Positions 17,403 to 24,512 of a stretch of 64,000 nt of DNA are shown here, in pieces (the stretch's first letter is position 1; each line of letters opens with the position of its first letter). Under the pieces are notes generated by a model. It had not been told where the DNA came from and did no database searches. It was given only the letters and a program-made list of their open reading frames with translations. A program made the translations under genes and the position numbers. Source of the stretch: Nanosynbacter sp. (GTDB lineage Bacteria; Patescibacteriota; Saccharimonadia; Saccharimonadales; Saccharimonadaceae); the NCBI GenBank assembly GCA_015257665.1, contig JABZJS010000002.1, forward strand, positions 95,517 through 159,516, in the 5' to 3' direction.

Positions 17403-17834
17403 TTAGTTAGCCTGTCGAAGACGCTGGCAGCGTGGGCAAATCCCTTGAATTTCGAACGTGTGCGAGGGCTCGGCGAGGTGATAAGCCTGGGCGATTGCCG
17501 CGATTAACCGCTCAATCTCTTCATTCTCGACAATATCAATCACCCGCCCACAGCGGCGGCACGTTGCGTGGTGATGATGACGAATAAAGACATCGGTCAG
17601 CTCGAGCTGGTACTTCCAGCCAATCGGTAGTCGCTGGGCAATGCCAAGCTGCTCAAACAGCTCTACGCAGCGGTACACACTCACGCGGTCGGCCACGGCA
17701 GTGTACTCGGCAAGCTGGCGCATCGTGCATGGCCCGTGCTGGTAGAGAGCACAAAATACTGCCCGCCGCACAGTAGTTACGCGGTAATGACGTTGGCGCA
17801 AGATAGTGGCAAATAGTTTGAGCGAATCATCCAT
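17403..17834 (-). CDS. Fur-family metalloregulator (copy 1)
   Basis: This 143-residue protein has an N-terminal winged helix and a C-terminal dimerisation domain with two CxxC structural zinc sites (C92/C95 and C133/C136) and a histidine run HHHH before the first pair. This is typical of Fur/Zur/PerR proteins. The ATG at 17834 is chosen because TATACT lies 9 bases upstream; a longer frame exists but would read through the operator. The perfect 9-5-9 palindrome at 17854-17876 covers the promoter, so autoregulation is likely. The divergent gene is a short-chain dehydrogenase and the next one a COG0523 metal GTPase, which points to zinc control, but the metal is not proven. Confidence 0.92.
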   Translation of the reverse strand: MDDSLKLFATILRQRHYRVTTVRRAVFCALYQHGPCTMRQLAEYTAVADRVSVYRCVELFEQLGIAQRLPIGWKYQLELTDVFIRHHHHATCRRCGRVIDIVENEEIERLIAAIAQAYHLAEPSHTFEIQGICPRCQRLRQAN

Positions 17835-17853
17835 ATGAGCAATAGTATAGCAC

Positions 17854-17876
17854 TTATTGCAACAAATTTGCAATAA
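17854..17876. promoter_or_regulatory. Fur-type operator palindrome between divergent genes
   Basis: TTATTGCAA-N5-TTGCAATAA is a perfect inverted repeat. It overlaps the upstream promoter region of the Fur copy 1 gene (reverse) and lies just upstream of the divergent dehydrogenase -10 box (TATCAT at 17892-17897). An almost identical palindrome precedes the second Fur gene at 31248-31270. Confidence 0.8.
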
Positions 17877-17904
17877 CCTAAGAATCTCTCGTATCATACG
17901 ACCC

Positions 17905-18783
17905 ATGACACAGCAACCACTTATTATGATCACTGGCGCAAAAGTGACGCCAGCCAAACGGCACTTTACCTCACAGTTTGGACAAATCGAGTATCTGACC
18001 TATCAAGGACGGCACTATAAAATGAACGCTGCCGCTGGCGTTGTGAAGCAGCTCGCTGGGCAGTATGAGCTTTTGGTCGTAGGATACCAACCAGATGATG
18101 CAGCACTCTTTGCCGAGACGTGCGGCCTACCAACCGACCGCTTTATCCCAGCTGACCTGCGCCGCGCAGCTGACATCGAGCGGACCGCGAGCCAGGCAGC
18201 AGCTCTCCAGCAAGAGCTAGGTGTACCACTCTATGTTGTACACTATGGCGGGGCATCAGATACCAAGGCGGCATTGCCGCACAATAGCCTCCTTGCCCAT
18301 ACCTGGGATATGGAGGCGGCGGCTATCCCTGATTTGGTAGAAAATAATTGCGTCACATTAGTCAAACTGTTGCAGACACTGCGTCAGCACGAGGTATTTG
18401 CCCGCCAACCATACACCAAGGTTATAAGCATCACGGCCGCGGCAGCGGTGCGCGCCAAGGCTCATCTTGGCTTAGATGTAGCCCAGAAAGCAGCTGGCCA
18501 TGGCTTGCTGCGCTCAATAGCCCTCGATCTTACGCCAGAGAATATCTTTATCACTGAGATTATGCCGGGTAGCACCGATACTGGATTTTTTGACAACGAC
18601 TACACAATGGATGAGGCGATCCGCGTCACGCGCGACCTTGGCTATGACAAAACGCCAGAGACGTATCCACTCTTTACAGCTGAGCAAATCGGTGATGCGG
18701 TGAAGTATGTCATCACTGCGCAGTGCAATGTGCGCGAGATAGCCCTCTTGCCGTATGGACAGTTCCCGCATCTTGGCGCGTAG
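17905..18783 (+). CDS. Short-chain dehydrogenase-like protein, divergent
   Basis: This 292-residue protein shows a Rossmann-like outline: LIMITGAKVTPAKRHF at the N-terminus, VVHYGGASD in place of the usual NNAG, ITAAAAV for the catalytic-Ser strand and EIMPGSTDTGFF for the PG motif. The classical TGxxxGxG and YxxxK motifs are altered or missing (LGLDVAQKAAG is the nearest to YxxxK), so it may be a non-catalytic or altered member. TATCAT lies 7 bases before the ATG at 17905. It shares its upstream region with the Fur gene and may be under the same operator. Confidence 0.75.
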   Translation: MTQQPLIMITGAKVTPAKRHFTSQFGQIEYLTYQGRHYKMNAAAGVVKQLAGQYELLVVGYQPDDAALFAETCGLPTDRFIPADLRRAADIERTASQAAALQQELGVPLYVVHYGGASDTKAALPHNSLLAHTWDMEAAAIPDLVENNCVTLVKLLQTLRQHEVFARQPYTKVISITAAAAVRAKAHLGLDVAQKAAGHGLLRSIALDLTPENIFITEIMPGSTDTGFFDNDYTMDEAIRVTRDLGYDKTPETYPLFTAEQIGDAVKYVITAQCNVREIALLPYGQFPHLGA

Positions 18784-18910
18784 GTGGCTATGCGTGTGGC
18801 TTTGCGCCCTTTGCTCTGTAATAAACCTGCAATACTCGTGGTACAGCATTATAAAGAGTGGTGTTGCGGGGGTTACTAACACATAATAAGAATAATCATA
18901 AGGAGAAACA

Positions 18911-20539
18911 ATGGAAAAATATAAACAGACACCATCGAATGATCATTCGCTTGAAGTGCTCGGGGTGCTTGGGCCGCTCGGTGCAGGTAAAACGACAACG
19001 CTCAACCAGCTGATCGAACGTGTACCGCTCGATACAAGCTACGCAGTTGTGGTAAATGACGTCGGCCAGGACAATGTAGATGCGAGGCGGATTGCTCAGC
19101 ACCCAGCTAATCGTAGTGAGCAAATTATTCCTCTTACGGCGGGTTGCATTGGCTGCTCGGATGCAACGCAGTTCCAGGCGGCGCTCGACCGTGTGCGCGA
19201 TGCTGGGGTAGACATGCTCTTTATTGAGCCGACCGGGATTGCGCCAGGGACGGAGATCGCTGAGGTGGTAAGCTCAAGTGGCTATGATTTCTCGGCCCTT
19301 GCCTTGGTTAACGCACGAACAGCATCACGCGACATGCATTATCAAGTGCTACCGAGCCAATTGGCGGTGGCAGACATTGTTGGTATAACGCACGCTCCAG
19401 ATGATAGAACAGCACTCACGGTGATCGATTCTGTGCTCGAGCAATTACCTGTCTTGCCACCCGAGGTAGCTGTTGAGCTGATTCGCCCAGGCAGTACAGA
19501 CTATGCAGAGGTGCTGGCGAGATTGCGCGGTGTAGAGCGGCAACTCCATCTTGGCCAGCGAGCAGTTGCCCAGGTGTGCGGCAGCCACTGTCATGATCAT
19601 CACCATCACAGCCATAGCCATTGCGATCACGATCACAACGTAAGTGCACAATCATTTGCTTTGCGTGGTGATGTTACCTCCGCACAGCTGCGCGAGCTCC
19701 TTATGCCACTCACCCAAGACTCGAGCGCGCCACTCCTGCGGGCTAAGGGTGTGGCAGCAGGCAAGCGCTTCGACCTCGTGGGTGATGAGTGGAATGAGCA
19801 ACCTGAGCCAGAAGGTGCGCCGCGTATCAATGTGATATTTGGTGGGCATATGCCGCAGCATGTGGCGACAACAATGCAAGCGTTTGCCTGTCAGGAGGCG
19901 ATGATGGTGCAAGGAACGAAGAAAGACATCGTTGCTTCGGTGCGTGAGCTGCCGCTGGCTGACCGCATTGCGATTATCGAGCAGCGAGTCCAGCAATACC
20001 CCACACCGATTAGCCCCGTGCATGGTGAGTTAATCACTGATTGTGAAGCAGATGAAGGATACGAAATTGCCTTTTGGCGTCAGTCTGATGATATTCCGGA
20101 TAATATCAAGCGCCAAGCTCTGGAGCACTATCTGGTGTTTCGCCTAGCCGGTCTGAGTGAGCTGCAAACGCACCCTGAAGCGATTGCGCATGATGACGAA
20201 AAGCGTGCTTATTGGCAGCGGCGCTATGGTGCAACGCTCGGCTGGAACTACTACCATCTCACCGATATGATCGACCCAGCTATACAACAGCGTATAACGG
20301 CCGCGCAGCCAGCTCAGCTGCTGTGTGAAGGGTTCTTGGCGCTCGAGCGTCTTACCTTTGACGAAGGCAGGGCAGAGGAAAAGCCAGAATTTGTCAGTGC
20401 GGTGCTGCGTGCGGCGCTGGCAGCAGAAGATGTAACCAGCGAGCAATGCCAGGCGGTACTGCACCATGGCCAGCTCCTTTCGGCGCAGCATCCAGAGTAT
20501 GCACAGCGGTGGCAACAAGCAGCTGCTTCTTTTGAGTGA
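18911..20539 (+). CDS. COG0523/CobW-type metal GTPase with His-rich loop and extra C-terminal region
   Basis: G3E-family GTPases deliver metals such as zinc to target proteins. The 542-residue protein has GPLGAGKTT (residues 21-29), GCIGCS (C79, C82) in place of the usual CxCC, and MLFIEPTGIAPG. A His/Asp/Cys-rich loop at about residues 225-243 can bind metal. The usual family length is 300-400 residues; here about 200 further helical residues follow. The NKxD guanine motif is not obvious. A good Shine-Dalgarno (AAGGAG) precedes the ATG. The Zur-like Fur gene 1 kb upstream supports a role in zinc limitation. Confidence 0.88.
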   Translation: MEKYKQTPSNDHSLEVLGVLGPLGAGKTTTLNQLIERVPLDTSYAVVVNDVGQDNVDARRIAQHPANRSEQIIPLTAGCIGCSDATQFQAALDRVRDAGVDMLFIEPTGIAPGTEIAEVVSSSGYDFSALALVNARTASRDMHYQVLPSQLAVADIVGITHAPDDRTALTVIDSVLEQLPVLPPEVAVELIRPGSTDYAEVLARLRGVERQLHLGQRAVAQVCGSHCHDHHHHSHSHCDHDHNVSAQSFALRGDVTSAQLRELLMPLTQDSSAPLLRAKGVAAGKRFDLVGDEWNEQPEPEGAPRINVIFGGHMPQHVATTMQAFACQEAMMVQGTKKDIVASVRELPLADRIAIIEQRVQQYPTPISPVHGELITDCEADEGYEIAFWRQSDDIPDNIKRQALEHYLVFRLAGLSELQTHPEAIAHDDEKRAYWQRRYGATLGWNYYHLTDMIDPAIQQRITAAQPAQLLCEGFLALERLTFDEGRAEEKPEFVSAVLRAALAAEDVTSEQCQAVLHHGQLLSAQHPEYAQRWQQAAASFE

Positions 20540-20752
20540 GTCTTATAAAGACACCATCTCATACCTCTTCCGCTATTCTTTCCTCTAAGCCGTGTAAGAG
20601 CAAATACCCCTCTAGAGTAGAGTCTCGTATTCTAGAGAATAAAGCTGGCCAAGACTCATTGCGCGTTCGTGTACTCCACCCAAATGGAGTAATAAGGAGA
20701 TAAGCTGGCGCTGAGATAGCTAGAGCGTAAGGACTTGGCACACTATCAAGGT

Positions 20753-21214
20753 TTAGCGGCGGAATATATCAAAAAACACACCAAATAGCCCAGTTAGCAT
20801 CGTTTGCTCGACACAGTAGGGCTGAATGATCGATAGCAAGGTCTGTGGATCCGTCTGCTGGGGTAGTTCCAGATATCGGTCAAGCGCGTACAGTGAGAAT
20901 TGATACCGATGTGTGCCAAATGGCGGTTGTGGCCCACCCCAACCTGGCGTGCCCCAGCTTGTGATACCCTCAATAGCCCCGTCGGGCAGACTCGTGCTCG
21001 TGAGTTCTGTCGTGGTTGCTGGTATATTCCAGGCTGTCCAGTGGTAGAATCCGGTGCGACCTGGTGCATCAGGGTCATGGCAGATGAGCACGAGGCTCTG
21101 TGCCGAGGTTGGCACATTGGCAATAGCAAGCGGTGGCCGCTGGTTACCGCCGAATCGCGAGTAGTGCTTAGGGATCTTGCTGTTGTCTTCAAAAGCAGCG
21201 CTCGATAGTTTCAT
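20753..21214 (-). CDS. YbhB/YbcL (PEBP/Raf kinase inhibitor-like) family protein
   Basis: This 153-residue protein matches the bacterial PEBP fold: SSAAFEDNSKIPKHYS, LVLICHDPDAP with the ligand-site DPD, FYHWTAWNIP and the C-terminal GTHRYQFSLYALD. Bacterial members are soluble or periplasmic with no settled function. The ATG at 21214 has TATGCT 6 bases upstream on the reverse strand, consistent with a leaderless transcript. Confidence 0.93.
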   Translation of the reverse strand: MKLSSAAFEDNSKIPKHYSRFGGNQRPPLAIANVPTSAQSLVLICHDPDAPGRTGFYHWTAWNIPATTTELTSTSLPDGAIEGITSWGTPGWGGPQPPFGTHRYQFSLYALDRYLELPQQTDPQTLLSIIQPYCVEQTMLTGLFGVFFDIFRR

Positions 21215-21272
21215 ATTACGAGCATAGCACAGGCTGGTCAGGAAAGGCTATTGTCGACCGCCAGCTTTCCAG

Positions 21273-23417
21273 CTACGGGTAGTGAAAACGGACCCGACCA
21301 TCCTGGACGCTAACATGTGCGAGATCGCCATCGTGTAGCCTATTGTCGATCAGCTCGAGCGCCAGCGGGTCAAGAATACGCTTTTGCACCAAGCGCTTGA
21401 GCGGCCGAGCACCGAAGCTCGGGTCGTAGCCATCCCGCGCTAGCATGTCGCGGACGCTCTCGTCAAACGCCAGCGTGATATCGCGGCTGTCTTTGACTTG
21501 GCGGGCAACACGCTCGAGCTGCACGTCAACGATGGCCCGCATGGCTTGCTCGTGAATACGGTCGAAGATCACGATATCGTCGATGCGGTTGAGGAATTCT
21601 GGACGGAAATGCTGACGCAGTACCTCGAGCATTTTATTGTCCAGCATAGACAGGTCACTACCACTAAAGTCCATAATCATCTGCGAGCCAACATTGCTCG
21701 TCATGATGATAATGGTGTTACTAAAGTCAATCGTCCGGCCTTGGCCATCAGTCAGACGACCATCGTCTAATACCTGTAAGAGCACATTAAAGACGTCGGG
21801 GTGGGCCTTCTCGATTTCATCAAACAGTACCACGCTGTAGGGGCGGCGGCGCACCGCTTCGGTGAGTTGCCCACCTTGGTCGTAGCCAACGTAGCCTGGT
21901 GGCGAGCCAATCAGGCGGGCTACGGCGTGACGCTCCATGTATTCGCTCATATCGATGCGGATCATGGCATGCTCGTCGTCGAATAATTCGCGGCACAGGC
22001 TGCGGGCTACCTCTGTTTTCCCAACCCCAGTTGGGCCAAGGAAGAGGAAGGAGCCAATTGGCCGATTGGTATCGGCGAGGCCAGCGCGTGAACGGCGAAT
22101 AGCGCTCGCCACGGCAGCCACGGCGCGATCTTGGCCAATCACTTGGCGGCTGATTGAGTCTTCAAGCTTGGTTAATTTACTCGATTCACTTTCCATCAGT
22201 CGCTCTACGGGAATACCCGTCCAGCGCGCCACCACACTGGCGATATCGTCGGGTGTGACTTCTTCACGTAGTAAGCGGTCGGCTGGTGGGATGGCCGCCA
22301 GTTCTTGGCGAGCGCTCGCCAACTTTTTCTCGAGCTCTGGCATATCGCCATATTTGATACGGCTCGCGGTGGCGAGATCCGCATCGCGCTCAGCGATTTC
22401 TAGTTGTGAGCGCAGACTATCCATTTTTTCGGCAGCGGTGTTGACGGTCTGGAGGATGTCCTTTTCGTGCTGCCATTTGGTGTCGATGACATCAGCTTTG
22501 GCTCGGAGGTCAGCGATCTGCTGCTTGATTTCTGCTTTGCGGGCCTTGGCGTGCTCGGATTTGTCTTTTTTGAGCGCGGCCTCTTCAATCTCTAGCTGTA
22601 AACGGCGGTTATTGAGCCGATCCAGACTAATCGGCACGCTCTCCAGCTGCATCTTGAGAGCGCTGGTTGCTTCATCTAAGAGATCAACCGCCTTATCGGG
22701 CAAAAAGCGATCAGGTAAGTAGCGAGTAGAGAGTCGCGCCGCTGCTACGATCGCATCATCAGCAATCTTGACGCCGTGGTGGACTTCGTACTTTTCCTTT
22801 AAGCCACGCAAGATCGCGATGGTGTCGTCAAAGCTTGGCTCACCGACATAGACTGGCTGAAAGCGCCGTTCCAGCGCCGCGTCTTTTTCGACATGCTGGC
22901 GGTACTCAGCTAGCGTGGTGGCACCAATCATGTGGAGTTTACCGCGCGCCAGGGCAGGTTTGAGCATATTACCAGCGTCCATACTGCCTTCGCCTTTGCC
23001 AGCGCCGACCATAGTGTGAATTTCATCGACGAAGAGGATGATCTCGCCAGCAGCCTCCTCAACCTCTTTCAATACGCCTTTGAGGCGCTCTTCAAATTGA
23101 CCACGAAAGCTTGCGCCTGCCAGTAAGCTGGAGATTTCCAGACTGATGAGCCGTTTATCCTGCAGCGACGCCGGTACGTTGCCCTTAACAATGCGCTGTG
23201 CGAGCGCCTCAACGATGGCGGTTTTACCGACACCTGGCTCACCGATCAGTACAGGGTTATTTTTGGTGCGCCGGCTGAGGATCTGCATGGTGCGGCGAAT
23301 CTCTTCGTCTCGGCCGATCACTGGGTCGAGTTTACCCTCACGCGCCAGAGCGGTTAGGTCGGTGCCAAATTGCTCGAGAGGCTTTTGGTTACTTTGTTGA
23401 TTCATGGTTGGTGGCAT
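21273..23417 (-). CDS. clpB: ClpB disaggregase lacking the N-domain
   Basis: ClpB threads aggregated proteins together with DnaK. The 714-residue protein has both AAA+ modules (GEPGVGKT and GPTGVGKT Walker A motifs; DEIHTMVGAG; LFDEIEKAHPDVFN) and the coiled-coil middle domain between them (about residues 290-400). It starts only about 15 residues before FGTDLTALAREGKLDPVIGRD, so the mobile Clp-N domain (about 145 residues) is absent; the usual ClpB has about 860 residues. The start has AAGGAGGG nearby, so it is not a wrong start. A perfect CIRCE element lies about 140 bases upstream. Confidence 0.96.
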   Translation of the reverse strand: MPPTMNQQSNQKPLEQFGTDLTALAREGKLDPVIGRDEEIRRTMQILSRRTKNNPVLIGEPGVGKTAIVEALAQRIVKGNVPASLQDKRLISLEISSLLAGASFRGQFEERLKGVLKEVEEAAGEIILFVDEIHTMVGAGKGEGSMDAGNMLKPALARGKLHMIGATTLAEYRQHVEKDAALERRFQPVYVGEPSFDDTIAILRGLKEKYEVHHGVKIADDAIVAAARLSTRYLPDRFLPDKAVDLLDEATSALKMQLESVPISLDRLNNRRLQLEIEEAALKKDKSEHAKARKAEIKQQIADLRAKADVIDTKWQHEKDILQTVNTAAEKMDSLRSQLEIAERDADLATASRIKYGDMPELEKKLASARQELAAIPPADRLLREEVTPDDIASVVARWTGIPVERLMESESSKLTKLEDSISRQVIGQDRAVAAVASAIRRSRAGLADTNRPIGSFLFLGPTGVGKTEVARSLCRELFDDEHAMIRIDMSEYMERHAVARLIGSPPGYVGYDQGGQLTEAVRRRPYSVVLFDEIEKAHPDVFNVLLQVLDDGRLTDGQGRTIDFSNTIIIMTSNVGSQMIMDFSGSDLSMLDNKMLEVLRQHFRPEFLNRIDDIVIFDRIHEQAMRAIVDVQLERVARQVKDSRDITLAFDESVRDMLARDGYDPSFGARPLKRLVQKRILDPLALELIDNRLHDGDLAHVSVQDGRVRFHYP

Positions 23418-23553
23418 ATATCCCTCCTTGTGATAATATATTAGCTTAGTTTTGAGCGGGGCAGTGTAAGCCCAAGTGTCAACATAATAGAAAAATAACG
23501 AGTGGCCAAATAGGTCGTGAGAAAAGGTGTTAGCCTAGTACTATGCTAGCAAA

Positions 23554-23580
23554 TTAGCACTCTCGGTGCAAGAGTGCTAA
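23554..23580. promoter_or_regulatory. CIRCE element (HrcA operator) upstream of clpB
   Basis: TTAGCACTC-N9-GAGTGCTAA matches the CIRCE consensus exactly in all 18 conserved positions. It lies between clpB (reverse) and the YhhN-type gene (forward). HrcA binding would repress clpB in the absence of heat shock; hrcA itself is not in the window. Confidence 0.92.
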
Positions 23581-23706
23581 CTACTTTTGAGAGACGCTAA
23601 ACGGCTTATGATGAGAGAAACAGTATGTGACACAAAGAAGCGATACATAATGCAGACTGCCAGACAACCCTTGCGTGCGATAGATATGATGATATACCAT
23701 AGAATT

Positions 23707-24423
23707 ATGAAACCGATACGATTTATAGTCGCTCTTTGGCCGGCGCTTCTCTGCGCGGCGATATGGCAGTTGCTTCAGTTTGCACCAGCAGACCAGTGGT
23801 GGTGGCTGCAAAAAGTGACCGATCCACTAACGACAACGCTTATCATATATGCCACCTGGCGGTATAGTGATCGGCAGCAATCGACGACACGGCTCCTTCT
23901 CACAGCACTTGTGCTGTTTGTCATGGCTGGCTCAGTGATGGCATTCTTGCCTTTCGCGTATTTTATTGTTGGGCTTGGGGTGTTTTTACTGGCACATCTG
24001 GTGCTTTGCGTGATCAATCTACAGCGGCTTGCCTGTGCGCGGCGGGCTGGTAAACGCTGGCATCACTACTGGACAGCAGTTGTGGCGGTGGGCTATATAC
24101 TGCTAGCTGGCTTGGTAGTATATCGCACCATACCGCAGGCGGGGAGTGCTATCTTGGCTGGGGCGATGGGAACTTATGCAGTAGTGATTGCGGTCATGGC
24201 AACAAGTGCGGCAGTAGCTGCTCGGACAGGCTATCAGCTACGGTGGTGGTGGGCGGCTCTTGGCGGTGCGATGCTGGCTGCCTCAGACGCGCTTTTAGCG
24301 CTGCGATTATTTGCAGGTATGTCGGAACCATGGCTTGTCCATAGCATTATGCCGCTGTATTGGGGTGGTCTCGTCTGCTATGTCGCGGCAAGCCGACCAA
24401 AGGAGAATTCACTCGCGTCGTAA
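23707..24423 (+). CDS. YhhN/TMEM86-like membrane protein (lysoplasmalogenase family)
   Basis: This 238-residue protein has about eight hydrophobic helices and the family signature near the C-terminus (LGGAMLAASDALLALRLF and LYWGGLVCYVAAS). Family members hydrolyse lysoplasmalogen in animals and a few bacteria; the bacterial substrate is mostly unknown. The ATG at 23707 is chosen because it starts the first hydrophobic helix and has TTGCGT-N16-TATACC ending 8 bases before it. A longer frame from 23587 would give an implausible charged extension that runs into the CIRCE region. Confidence 0.85.
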   Translation: MKPIRFIVALWPALLCAAIWQLLQFAPADQWWWLQKVTDPLTTTLIIYATWRYSDRQQSTTRLLLTALVLFVMAGSVMAFLPFAYFIVGLGVFLLAHLVLCVINLQRLACARRAGKRWHHYWTAVVAVGYILLAGLVVYRTIPQAGSAILAGAMGTYAVVIAVMATSAAVAARTGYQLRWWWAALGGAMLAASDALLALRLFAGMSEPWLVHSIMPLYWGGLVCYVAASRPKENSLAS

Positions 24424-24512
24424 ACGTAACGTGTTAAAGGTGTGAGAGACTCAGCTAACACTCTTAGTGCGAATCTAGTATCTTACCAGTATACATGCTA
24501 CAATAAGACGAT

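Noticed and set aside
20559..20741. Reverse frame of 60 codons with a GTG start
   Set aside because: It has no ribosome binding site or -10 box and no recognised pattern; the gap between the GTPase and PEBP genes is better left empty.
24430..24470. Second CIRCE-like sequence (GCTAACACTC) before uvrA
   Set aside because: Only one half resembles CIRCE and no matching GAGTGCTAA arm is present at the right spacing.
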